Position numbers and translations under genes: made by a program. Under the pieces are notes generated by a model that was not told the DNA's origin, ran no database searches, and saw only the letters and a program-made list of their open reading frames with translations. DNA of 64,000 nucleotides. Source: Sipunculus nudus. Taxonomy: Eukaryota; Annelida; Sipuncula; Golfingiida; Sipunculidae. Below are positions 26,411-39,600 of this stretch, piece after piece. Location of the stretch: positions 108,643,142 to 108,707,141 of the forward strand of contig CM049306.1 of assembly GCA_026874595.1 (NCBI GenBank). Direction: 5' to 3'. The first letter of the stretch is position 1. Each line of letters starts with the position of its first letter.

Positions 26411-29400
26411 CTTTGCTAGCTGGGTGGGTATTGAAAACTTATTGAATAGGGTCTTGTTGAGGTAGTAGTTAAATTAAGTTCTTAAAAATATAAGGAAAGA
26501 CAAGCATACCACAAATATAGGTTTTTGAAGTAAAATCTTGGTTGAGATTTCAAGTTGATGTATTATTTTAAGAATTCATTTGTATGGTGGAGCACCTATG
26601 TGCACAACTGATAGCAGTAGGCTGATTTGCCAAGTTTGGTTACATGAGACCATTACTGGCTTTGTATTAACTGAGAGCATCCACCTTAATGTGTGCTGAA
26701 GGCCAAGATTTTAAAGCCAGGTCTTCTGTTTGTAGCATGCTTTATGCATGAGGCAGGACGGTCAGGAATTAAGAAAACTGATAAAATGTGTGTGTGGGTG
26801 ATTTCTTATCCAAAACCTGATGAAATAGATAGGATTCCTTGGACCAGTGGTGATGGAATGTACAATTTACTTATTTCTACCACACCCATTGATGAGATAC
26901 ACATACAAATGATTGTAAGTACAAACAGTGACAAGTTAAACATGTAAATGATTTATAAGGCAAACAGTGATGAATTTCATCTGGGACAAATCTGTTTCAT
27001 TATAGACTGCCGTGTTATCTTCATCTTGGTGATGGTTTACTCCGATCAATTAAATCTCCAAATCATGTCTCATAAATTCTGATGGGGTAATTGTGCTCCC
27101 AATCGACATCATCTTCACTTCATGATACTTGTCTTATCTGGCAGTATTGAAAAAGGTAGCAGATTTTACACTAAAGCATTCAGTCAGCATTCCTAACTCC
27201 TTTACTCGTTTCTATGATGACATAGTGCAACAGGGTACATTGTCACTGGAATATCTTTTTACATTTCATGACCGAAACAAACAAATGGAATTATCAGAGC
27301 TTTTTTCTCAGAAATACACAAAAATTATCCTCATATTTGCAAAAGACCTCACAACTGGGAGGAATAAGGGATTTTTTTTATCCAAAATGTTTCATAGGTA
27401 ATTAATCTTTACCACAAAGTGAAAGCATATATTAAATAAATTAGTGGGGAACAAATTGCATATCAAATAACCACATCAATTACTGTATAGACCTCAGATC
27501 CCCATTTCAGATTTAAATAATGGATTAAATTTTCTCCAGTGTACCTTCCACCATGACAAGCATGAAAGGTTCTCACCACCAATTGCCATGACTTATTGCC
27601 AGAGCAGCCTTTAATAAACTGCCTACAGAGGTCACTCCATTACAGCCTAATAGGACATTGACTGCTGGGTCTTGGGGGGGGGGGGGGCAGCAGAAGACTG
27701 TGACCCTCATGAATAATGCATGAACTAGAAAACAGACCTCGCTTCAATCCACAAAAGCCACAATGATACAAAGAGAAGGTTTACTGTGCTTTTTATTTTC
27801 CATTGGACTCCTGACTACCTTTATTAACATAGTTTAAAGCTGCTTAGCAGACATCCACTGCTTTTATAGGATGTATTTTTGTGTGATCTGTTGTTACTGT
27901 TTTATAAATAAACTAAATATTTATCATTCATCAGTGTTTATTGTTTTTTAATTAAATTAACTGAATGTTTCCGTATTTAGACAATCATGTTGATAGTCCT
28001 TGAATATCAATCATGCATAAAACTGCTGAAAAAATTTGAATGCTTGCTATGAATATTTGTTTACACACTGCTTCATATTCCTGCAATTGAGTTCACCACA
28101 TACATGTATTTGAAAAATGTGTATACTAAAAAATCAAACATACATTTTTCATCTATAAGACCCCATAAGTTCAATATAACAGTCTGGTTAAGTTTGTATA
28201 AAATCTATCAAAACAACAGGACAACCCCTTGCATTATCTCAAAAATCATATTCAAAGTAAGAATTCCAATGCCCTGGCTTGTACTGTAAATAATTTGTGT
28301 ATCATGTCCATAAAGGGATCTATATCATGACATTTAAAATTGCAGGAATTGAAAGTAGGGACACATTAAGAATTGCATCTGTACCCATAGGTGTATTCAG
28401 AAATCAAATGTATTTAGTGTTCACCTGAACAACAGAATCCCTAAATTCATGTGAATTAGTATGATGTTATATTCGTACCAAAGTCATAAACATTACAACA
28501 CTTGATCTTCATATGATTTCATTTTCCTATAAAAGACTGTATCATTGAAGTTAGTCATAAATCATGTAAAGGAGGGAGGGAGGGAGCCATATCAATCTTC
28601 AGTAAAACTGACTGAACCCATGTCCAAACCCGCCCCTTCCCCATGTCTACACCCAACCCTTCCCATGTCCAGTTATATAACAGCTCCTGTAAAATATTCT
28701 GATAATTGTTGGATGCCTTGTACAATTATGCAAAACAGATTTTATAAATACTTCATTCTCAAATAATCTTTCACTAAAACTTTCAACAATGGTGTTCCAT
28801 TCTAAAGTACCGTACAATTCTGAGAATTTTTTGTGAACAGAATTCACATGAGGAAGCTTATAAAAAATATTGCCCAAATTAAGTATGGTTTGGTTAGAGG
28901 TAGGTTGTGACATGAGAAATTCCTTGAATATTATTATATTCTTATCACCAAAAGGACAATGGGAATAATTATTATAATATTAGAGCTTCAGGAGTCAATA
29001 TTTTGTGCACACACAAGTGTACAAGCAAACTGTTATGAAATAGATCCTCTCTGGTGAAATTAAAATCTTTATATTTCTATAAATATTTTCATTATTTAAA
29101 CAGTCTCTGAGAATGAACAATTGGGTTATAAAATACATTCTGAAGAAGTATATTGACAAGCATTTGTATTACGCAGCACCAGCAAGACTGATGAAGTTAC
29201 TGTTTTTACTGGATGGTGTGATACTTCCATATTAATATATATGTATATATAGACTGACACAAGGTAGCTGGTACACTTGCTGATGATTCTGACCTTAATT
29301 GATACAATTCTCCATGGTGCTGGCAACAATGATTATCCAAGGCTCTGACAACTGATATACATGAAACCTCTTAATAACTAGTACCAAAAAGTTCTAGCAT

Positions 29401-29845
29401 AATCTTCATCACATGAAAAATATTGCCACAAGGATTACAGCAACCTGTTATGATACTGCAAAACAAAAACCAAGAGCATTAAGTGCCTCAGACTTCTTTA
29501 AGAAAATGCCATATTTCTATTATTGCCATAATGTGGCTGTTTTGCTGCCTGGGAGGGTTATTTAAATAAAATAACTTTATTACTTTTTGTAGAACTGAGA
29601 AAAATCATACTATATAGTGTGTGCTTTTACCTTAAATAAAGCATACATCCTCGAAATTGAACTAATTTGCAAGATATAACAGACCCATATATAAATTCTA
29701 AATGCTGACAACGATATTTGATTTTCAGTTTCAGTCCGAGCTGTACTTGTCCCCGGCCTGGGCACGTGTTATTCATCTTACAGAACCAGTCACTACATAA
29801 TAATAGGACATCCCCATTAAATATATCAACTTTGCTGGCATTATG

Positions 29846-29851
29846 TTTATT
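29846..29851 (-). terminator. Candidate DUSP11 polyadenylation signal
   Basis: TTTATT on the given strand is AATAAA on the minus strand, 44 nt beyond the DUSP11 stop codon. Confidence 0.5.
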
Positions 29852-29894
29852 TTTAATGAACATATTAAATAAATTACCTACAAAACATTGTCTC

Positions 29895-30612
29895 TTATTG
29901 TCTACTTAAAACCCAGGATGGTGGACCATTATAGTCATATCTCCCGGATCTTCTGTGTCTCTCAGATGACCCATTGTAAACTTGTCCATGTCTCCAGGAT
30001 GAACCACTTCCACCCTGGCCATCTCCCCAATCAGGCTCATTATACTGATCACTACACTGATGGCTTTGACCAGGCATGTCCTGGTACTGGCTCATGGACA
30101 ACTCCCCCTGCCTGTGTGGATTCCTCTGTCCATACTGACCATTCCTCTGTCCATATGGATTAGTCCTCTGTCCATAATGACCACTTCTTTGCCCAAACTG
30201 ATTATATTGATCATTCCTCTGTCCATAATAATCAAACCTCTGTCCATATTGTCCATTCTCTGGTCCATAATGACCATTCATATGTCCATACTGATCATTC
30301 ATATGTCCATACCCATCATTCATATGTCCATACCGATCATTCATATGTCCATACCGATCATTCATATCTCCATACTGATGATGGTAACCACTGCCATTTG
30401 GATGCTGACTATAGGGACCATTTCCAGGCCCTCTCCACTGTGAACTTTGACTATGAAAGTGCCTGGAGGTCTGCTGAGAGCCACCTCTGCCATTCCTCAG
30501 ATCCTGGGCACCTGTGTGAGAGTCATGTGACATGTGGTTATGATGACGAGGCTCTCGTGATCCACTGTGCCTCTCGCGTGCATGGTCCTTCTCCTGCTGG
30601 CTATCTTCTACA
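29895..30612 (-). CDS. DUSP11: Last exon of DUSP11 with minisatellite-encoded tail
   Basis: The 718-nt terminal exon encodes residues 177-415. A His/Arg/Ser/Asp-rich segment comes first, then about twelve heptads of the YGHMNDR or YGQRNGQ type (residues about 255-343), then a Gly/Ser/Tyr-rich end closing with WVLSRQ. The acceptor TTACAG ends at 30613. The tail has no resemblance I recognise to the human one. Confidence 0.88.
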
Positions 30613-33600
30613 CTGTAACAACAAATTACATCTATAAAGGACTGTACGTAAGAGTCCACCTGGACAGGTGATAGTAACCAAGAACCAATATCTGTTCATG
30701 TTTTAGAGTGGTGATCAGTGAAATATCAGTGTTTTACCTGTAAACTGCTTTATGGGCAACCAACCAAGCAAATAAACACAAACAACTGAGTCTGTTTCAT
30801 TCATGTTTGTACATCTACCCAGCATAAAATAAATGATCATGCTAAACCAGCAGAAGTACCTATGTCATTTATTTTCTCTAACCAAATGAGATTGTGATCA
30901 AATCACACCCCACTTCAAAATTACCAAAAGATAAACATGTAGGTATATATATACAGGTATTTATATACAGGTATATCAGTGAATCAAGGTAAGACACAGC
31001 AGCTGAGACTAACTTCAGAATCAGAGCTGTAGATGTTCAATTTTAACAATGCAGATGTCTCAAAGGTAAATAGTCAAATCTCCACAGAACCTCAAATATT
31101 ACCCCAGCATTGTTACAAAAGGATAGGACTTCTGGATTATTCATACCTCCTAATGACAGGAACTGTTTGTCAAATCACATTTGATGATTGTTAAAAATAT
31201 AATGACTAATGATCAATTAATAATGGATTATTTTACGTTACTTCTATACTTATGTAACTTCTGCTGTGCCAGCCAGTGTTTGCACAAATTTTAGGAACTT
31301 GATCATGTTAATCTTACACATTGTGAGGTGTATCTCCAGGTTGTACTAAAAGATATACATAATGGCCAGATATAAAGGACAGATAAATACTTGTTCATAT
31401 ACTTGTCCAGGACTGGAATATTTATTCTAGATAATATCCTCTCTTTGTATGTTCATACATAATCTTTTGTGATCGATTTTAGAAAGACGCAACCAATTTA
31501 ATCAATTATGGAAGAAAAGGACTATTCATTAATATAATCATTTAATCAGACACCGCTGATACCTTCTGATATCCTGAAGACTTAATCAAAACATCTTTAC
31601 TTGTGCTTTTTTCATCCTAATCAAATGTCTCAATAGGTCGTGGACCTTTTCAATAAAATAAATTACAGTCAGTCATCTTTACTTTGACTTTGTTAATACT
31701 TACTGTTCTCCTCTGAGGGCGGCCAGGTAGTTCACTCGTTCGATAGGATAACCCCTGGCTTCTCCATAGGCTGTAAGGTACAAAATAAGATGTTATCATA
31801 AAATTATTAATATAATAATAAAGAATATAATTGCTCAGACAGCGATTGGAAAACTTAATAATGGTTTTGATAGTATGATCTATGGTTTTGGTTATGGCTT
31901 GTGCAGTATTCATGAAGTCTTGAACACCACATTCAAATTCATAGTCACTAGATGTGAGAAAGCAAGAAAGACATAAAAATTAATGAAAAAAGGACAGACT
32001 TCTATATTCTAACCTATATCAACCTAATGTCCACCTTTATTTTAATTACATTTCTTCCATATCCATTTAGTTAGGATACCAAAGCAGCAGATATTAGAGG
32101 ACAAAAATGCATAATTCTTCATAAAAGTAAGTGCATTTGTGACTTTGTAAAATCAGTGATTCTTGATCCGTTTTCATTGTTACCAACCAAAGCACTCTCT
32201 TCACCTCATTTTAATTTCATGCCATCCTTTATATTATAGACCCACCTGCTATTGCATTTTCTGGGGAGAACTCTAAGTTGTCTATCATATACCTGGAAAA
32301 AAACAAACTTTTTAAAATTATCAATCGTAAACCTGTAAATTAATGAACAAATTCTCTATCATATTCCTATAAATTAACATTTTATTAAATTTTTATCACA
32401 TACCTGATAATACTGTGGTTGGCTTTATATTTGCAAGGCTGATATTTCTTTTTTTTCTTCCCTTTTTTTTTTAACATTTCGCGATTGCACCAGAACCTAT
32501 ATAATCGGAGTGCAGCTGTATTTGTATTAATCCTTAAATTAGAATTAATCCTACAATGCCTCGCTCATTTCTGGTTCAGTCATTCACTTATGACCTGTGT
32601 AGCAGTCAATAAATCTTGTGTGACAACTGTGTTTTACAATATTTAGTGCTTGTATGCAAGGGCCGGTTTCGATACCATGTACTAATAAATTGTTGATAAG
32701 GTTTTCCCGAGAGGTGTGATAACAAATCTGTTTGTTCAGATGCATCATCCACTCTTGTTCATCCCAGTTGATCAGGCATCTTATTCCCGAGGGTTTCATA
32801 TTCACGAATAGAAAAACCACCACAGAATAATAAAATAAATCAACAGCTTTAATATTGTTTATCATATTGAATGTTTCAGTATGTAATTACTATTATGTTT
32901 AAGTATACTTGACCTGCATAAATTTTAATGTACAGATGTTTACAAAAATAAGATCTAAATTTTAAGTTAGTTTTATTGAAAACTTATGAATATTTAATGT
33001 TACAATTTGAAATCATTGAAAAATAATCAGTGTAATTACCATTAAACCAAAACAACAGTGTCATGCTGAGGTGAGTGATATTAAAAAGAGTATGGAAACA
33101 CCTTTTTAAAAAGAAAAGCCTTCACATTACTCCCAAGCTATTATAAATGTTAAAATAATGATAAATGCAACAATTTTTGATGATTTTTCCAATACTTTTC
33201 TTTTCATGAAAGTCTTGTCAGCATAAACACTATGACCCGTGTGACTTCTGACAAAACTAGCCCTCGCTTGGAAACCAGCAAATTGTATCATTTATTAATT
33301 GTTTCCATCAAGCAAATGGGCAAGGAGTGGTGCTTTTAATTATTTTACTTTCAGTTCTCACCACCCTGATATGCCCAAGACTATTTTAAATTGGCCTGTC
33401 AGCTTTAAAATGTTAAGCAAATTACAATAACAGCCAAAATTGCCAACCAGAACGAAATTGCTCATTTGAGTGTTTGGGAAAGAATATTTGATTTTGTAAC
33501 CTTCAGATGTTATCTGTATCAATGATACAATGCGGTTACTGACTGCAAAGAAGACTGCAAGATATATGTTGACAGCCATGTGTGAGTTAATAAGTTTTCA

Positions 33601-36600
33601 TATGTCAAACACCCCAAATAAAAACTAACTTTGGGCATGTACATGTGAACCAAGTAGTGTGTTCAGCAAGTGATTCAGTTGCTTATAAGTTAACTATGTC
33701 CAATACAAATTAGATTAGAATAACTTTTGAAAAAACTAGAAATACACTGAAATATTACACAGTGTTTAGCTAGAGATTTTCTCAAAATGAAACCATTTTC
33801 TTATTAAGTATAAGGAAATGCTACTCACCTACATACAAGATAGCCAGTTCTGTTAACTCCATGTGTACAATGGACTCCAATTAAATTATCTAAACAAATA
33901 AAGGAAAGTCTTTTCTGCTGTATAAAATTATGAAAATCTTAAATGAGCATTATCCTGTGAACATGACAACAAACAAAATAATTATTTATCAATTTTAATT
34001 AAATATAACATCAAGTCATTTTTCAGCCAGTTTAATTTTTTTGTATAAATTAAGAACATACTTTTCATAATGTTGAAACAATCATGTTTTTTTAAAGTAA
34101 AATTACATGACAGACCGGGCCTAGAACTGGATTTTATCCTTGTAGGATCTTACAGGATTGTATTTCTTCTTGGACATAAATATTATGCTACCTAAATCCA
34201 GATTTGCCAATTTTTACATCTTCAATATTGATGAACATTTTATTATAAGCAACTGTATTATAAATAAACATACCATTATCTTCATTTTCTGCAGTAAAAG
34301 CATCTACAGCCTGTGTGAATCTACAAATATAAAATCATCACGTTATCATCTATAGAACAGTGCTGAACACTGATACAATGTTTTCAGATTACTCACTGTT
34401 CAAATCCTGCTAACACAAATGACTCCAGGTCCACTTTGTTGATGTTAATGAGTAGGTCATGTTAGCGGGATGGTCATGCATGGCCACATGATTTCACCCA
34501 GAAATAATATGTATTCTAACAAAGTGGTCTATCATGTTCACATTAAATTAACTGTGTAAGCTTTTTTTACAGGAGATACATAGTTACTCTTAATATAATA
34601 CAAGAGTGGAAGCGATTGGTACATGCACATCAGAATCCATTCATCATGTGAACTACCCTGTGTTGAACACACAGAACATATTGTAAACGTCAACAGACCA
34701 TAACAGGTTGCAAAAAAATATATACAATTCACATTTTTTTATACGAATGGCGCTTTGTCCATCACCCGTCTGGCCGTCCGTTAGCAGGGCACAAATCGTA
34801 ACTGTTGGTCCTAGAAACTTCTAAGTGAACAACCAAGGAGGTCAATAAAAAATCTCCTTGGAAACCTGAAATTAGGTCACTGTGACCTATATCCTCCAAG
34901 CCATTGGGCTTGAAATTACCCCTCAGAATAATCAAAAATATAATACAAAACCTCCAATATCTTGATAATTAATGCATGGATTGTCATGAATCTTGCCTTG
35001 AATATTGAACATGACTAGTTTTGTCAGTTCCTGAAAAGTGGTGGCACCACCTGTATTTTTTGTTATTTTAACAAATATTTTTCTATTTTTTTCTTATAAA
35101 ATACTAACAATCATGTCATTTTCTAAATTGTAATTACATCTAGTGTCCCAAAACCTGGTGTGTTTATTGATCACAAGTGGATGCCATATAGTAATCACCC
35201 TGTCTGTCTCTCTGTTTGTCTATCTGCCCATCCGTCCATCCACACAAATTTGTTTTCAGATGATAACTTCAGGTTGTATTGACACATGGATTTCAAACTT
35301 TACTTACGTATGGCCCACAACTAAAGCAAGAAGCTATATGATTTTGGGGTCACAAAGTCAAAGGTTAAGGTCACAGGACTCACTTATTTAAAAAGATTAT
35401 GGCTGCATTTTAAGCCAAGCTTTTCATCCCAAACTTTCCATTTTGTGCATTTAGCTGACTTGCCAGTATGGGGAGAGCATAAATGAATTTGGGGTCACAT
35501 GGTCAAATGTCAAGGTCACAGGATCCATCTGTTCACAAATTAGTTTCCAGATGATAACTCCAGTTTATTTATAATATAAAGTACCACTAAAGTAAGAACC
35601 ATGTCGATTTTGGGGTCCAACGGTCAAAAGTCAAGGTCACAGGACTCATAACTTTAAAAAGAATGCATATGCATTTGAAGCCAAACTTTTCATGGCAAAC
35701 CTTCCATCTTCAAGATATTGCTGACCTGCCAATAGGGGAAGATTCTGTTCAATTTTGGGGTTATGAGGTCAAAGTCACAGTACCCACTTATTTAGAAAGA
35801 TTGTGGATGCGTTTTTAAGCCAAACTTTTCATCCAAAACCTTCCAACTTGCACATATAGCTGAGCTGCCAATAGGGGAAGAACCTGATTGATTTGGGGGT
35901 CACAAGGTCATGGTCATAGAGGCCCATCTGTCTACATATTTCTTTCTTGATGATAACTCCAGTTTGGATTGACATATTGGTTTCAATTTTGACTTATATA
36001 TGACCCATCAATAATGTAAGAACCCTTTTGATTTTAGGGTCATAAGGCCAAAGGTCAAGGGCACAGGACCCACTTTTTTTAAAAAAGATTGATATATTTT
36101 TAGCCAAACTTTCTGTCCCAAACCTTCTATCTTCCAGATGTTGCTCACCTGCCAATAGTGGAAGTAACTTATGGATTTTTGGTCCAAAGGTCAAGGGGCA
36201 ATCTATCCACATTTTAGTTTCAAGATGATAACACCAGTTTGGTTTTAAATATTGGTTTTAAACTTGACTTATATATGGCCCACCACTAAAGTAAGATCTG
36301 TAGATTCTGGGGTCATGAGATCAAAGGTCAAGGTCACAGGACCCACTACTTTAGAAAGATGGCGGATGCATTTTAAGCCAAACTTTTCATCTCAATCCTT
36401 CCATCAGCGACATGTGGTGCACCTGCAAATATGGGAAGTTTCCTTTTGTTTTGGGTCACAAGGTCAAAGGTTAAGATCACAGGGCCAATCCATTTACAAA
36501 TTAGTTTCTGGATGATAACTCCAGTTTGGGTAGACAGGTTGGCTTCAAACTGATCACAGGACCAATATTTTGGAAAACCTCATGATCATAAATCCTTATA

Positions 36601-39600
36601 CACAAATGCAGCTGAGGGTTGAGACCCATGGGTCCCTAGTTAACTTTGAGGTTCCATGCTTGACTTATGGCCAAATCACAGTTTGTTATAGTTTAATTGT
36701 ATAAAACAAGTGACCCATGGGTCATGACGCTCAGCAGACTGACATGTTCACAACATGTCCTTGCACAGGAAACTAATAGGGACCTGGACAGCTGAGTGGT
36801 AAAACCCTCACCCTTCTCCGCTGGCAACCCGGGTTCAATTCCCGGTGTGGCTATGAGAATGGGTTATAGTGGCCCATCCAAGGTCGGTGGTTTTCTCCGG
36901 GTCCTCCAGTTTCCTCCACACTTACCTACTACCGAGCACCAACAACTAAGCCATGGAGTGCCTTGTATTAGTTATTATACCTAGTTGTACAATCCATGTT
37001 AACTAAATAAAGTTTACAAGATAATAAAGGTGGCATCATCATTCATGCATATTAACTTACGTTCATCAAGACCCATAAGCACACCAAATTTGATGACAAT
37101 CCAACCAGCCTTTCCTGAGGAACCTGGCAATTTGTGTGTATTTTTCATTACTTCTGGGATGCTCAAACATACCCCAGAACTCTGAGAATATAGGTCACAG
37201 AGACCCAATATCAGGTTTTGAGGGGAGAACTTTTGAGGAATTTTCAGGATGCCAAGTGAGAAGATTCTTGGTCCAATGGTTGTCATTTGTGCTCTACTTT
37301 GGTATCAAATTTTCAAATATTTTGGGGTGTGCTTATAAGCCCCATAGCTCAGAGAATATGGATAACAGAGACCTAATTTCAGGTTTCCAAGGATATTTTT
37401 CATTGACCTCCCTGCCCTGATAACAGAAGGCAGCATCTTTGAAGGTCTCAAAAAATAGAGAAAAAATGCATAAAAATTAGAAAAAAATCCAGGTGACGCC
37501 ACAAGTCTGCAAGAACTGATGAAACACTCCATGATGAAAATGCATGCAAAGAATCATGGGAATCAATGCACAATTTGTTGAGATACTAAAGCTTTTGTAT
37601 CAAATTTTAAGTTATTCTTTGGGGTCTCCTGAGCCCCATAGCTCCAAGGATATGGGTAACAGAGACCTAATTACAGGTTTCCACAGAGATATTTTTATTG
37701 ACCTACCAGCATGTCAAGATAGAAGATTCTAGGTCCAGTGGTTACGATTTGTGCCCTGTAAACAGATGACCACACATTTTAAGGTCTCAAAAATAGAGAA
37801 AAAAATCATTAAAAAATCGAAAAAATACAGGTGGCGCCACCAGTCAGCAGGAATGGATAAAACACTCCATGATGAATATGCATGCAAGGAATCATGGCAA
37901 TCAATTAACTATTTGTTGAGATACTAGAGGTTTTGCATAAAATTTTCCATTATTCTGGGGGGTACTTCGGAGCCCCATACCTCAAAGAATATGGGTAACA
38001 GAGACCAAATTCCAGGTTTCCAAAGAGACTTTTCATGGATCTCCCTGCATTTTAAGACAGAAGATTCTAGGTCCAGTTGTTATGATTTGTGCCCTCTTAA
38101 CAGATGGCCACATCTTTAAAGGTCTCAAAAATAGAGAAAAAATATGTAAAAAATAAAAAAAAATACAGGTGGCCCCACTAGTCTGCAGAAACTGATGAAA
38201 CACTCCATGATCAATATCTATGCAAAGAATCATGGAGATCAATGCATTAGTTGTTCAGACACTGGGAGCTTTTGTATCAAATTTTCCATTATTTGGGGGT
38301 ACTTCAGAGCCCCATAGCTGTAAGAATATGGGTAACAGAGACCTTATTCCAGGTTTCTACAGAGACTTTTCATCGTCCTCCCTGCATGTCAAGAGAGAAG
38401 ATTCTAGGTCCAGTCCTTAGGATTTGTGCCCTGTTAACAGATGACCGCATCTTAAGAGGTCTCAAAAATAGAGAAAAAAAATCATAAAAAATCGAAAAAA
38501 ATACAGGTGGCGCCACCAGTCTGCAGAAAGTGATGAAACATTCCATGACCAAAATCCATGCAAAAAATCATGGTTATCAATGCAATAGTTGTTCAGACAC
38601 TGGGAGCTTTTGTATCAAATTTTCCATTATTTGGGGGTACTTCAGAGCCCCATAGCTGTAAGAATATGGGTAACAGAGACCTTATTCCAGGTTTCTACAG
38701 AGACTTTTCATGGTCCTCCCTGCATGTCAAGAGAGAAGATTCTAGGTCCAGTCCTTAAAATTTGTGCCCTGTTAACAGATGACCGCATCTTAAGAGGTCT
38801 CAAAAATAGAGAAAAAAAATCATAAAAAATCGAAAAAATACAGGTGGCGCCACCAGTCTGCAGAAAGTGATGAAACATTCCATGACCAATATCCTTTCAA
38901 AGAATCATGGAGATCAATGCTATAGTTGTTCAGACACTGGGAGCTTTTGTATCAAATTTTCCATTATTTGGGGGGTACTTCAGAGCCCCATAGCTGTAAG
39001 AATATGGGTAACAGAGACCTTATTCCAGGTTTCTACAGAGACTTTTCATGGTCCTCCCAGCATATTAAGACAGAAGATTCTAGGTCCAGTTGTTATGATT
39101 TGTGCCCTGTTCACAGATGACTGCATCTTTTAAGGTTTTAAAAAAAAAGTAAAAAATAAAAAAATACAGTTAGCACCACAATTCTGCAGAAACTGATGAA
39201 ACACTCCATGATCAATATCTATGCAAAGAATCATGGTGATCAATGCATTAGTTGTTCAGATACTTGAGCTTTTGTATCAAATTTTCCATTATTCGGGGGG
39301 GGGGGGGGGGGGGGGTACTTCGGAGCCCCATAGCTCAAAGAATATGGGTAACAGAGACCTAATTCCAGGTTTTCAAGGAGAATTTTCATGGACCTCCCTG
39401 GGTGTCAAGTAAGAAGATTCCAGGTCCAGGGGTTATGATTTGTGCCCTGTTAACAGACAGACGGCCGGATGGCCGACGGACAAAGGGTGATCGCTATAGC
39501 TCAGATGACTTACAGTCAGCTGAGCTAACAAGAGTTTTTTTGTATATCTGTATAAAACAGGTAGCTTTATGGTTACCATGCTATTTTATATTTACCAGTT

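Larger units (their letters stand above)
25941..29840. other. Convergent 3' region between R3HCC1L and DUSP11
   Basis: Probably the 3' untranslated regions of both genes plus spacer. It contains a cluster of CCAACGTTGG palindromes (26325-26410), a poly-G tract (about 27676-27688) and small open frames (26693-26947, 27129-27401, 28545-28766) with no recognisable protein features. No additional gene is supported. Confidence 0.5.

Noticed and set aside
30060-30443. 127-residue plus-strand frame with Ile/Ser/His periodicity
   Set aside because: Antisense shadow of the DUSP11 tail minisatellite; the periodicity comes from the 21-bp units.
36790-36850. tRNA gene
   Set aside because: A and B boxes are present, but the sequence continues into a SINE core and lacks a proper acceptor stem.
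37050-39531. CRISPR-like regular repeats
   Set aside because: Units are 338 bp with no short repeat/unique spacer structure, in a eukaryotic intron.
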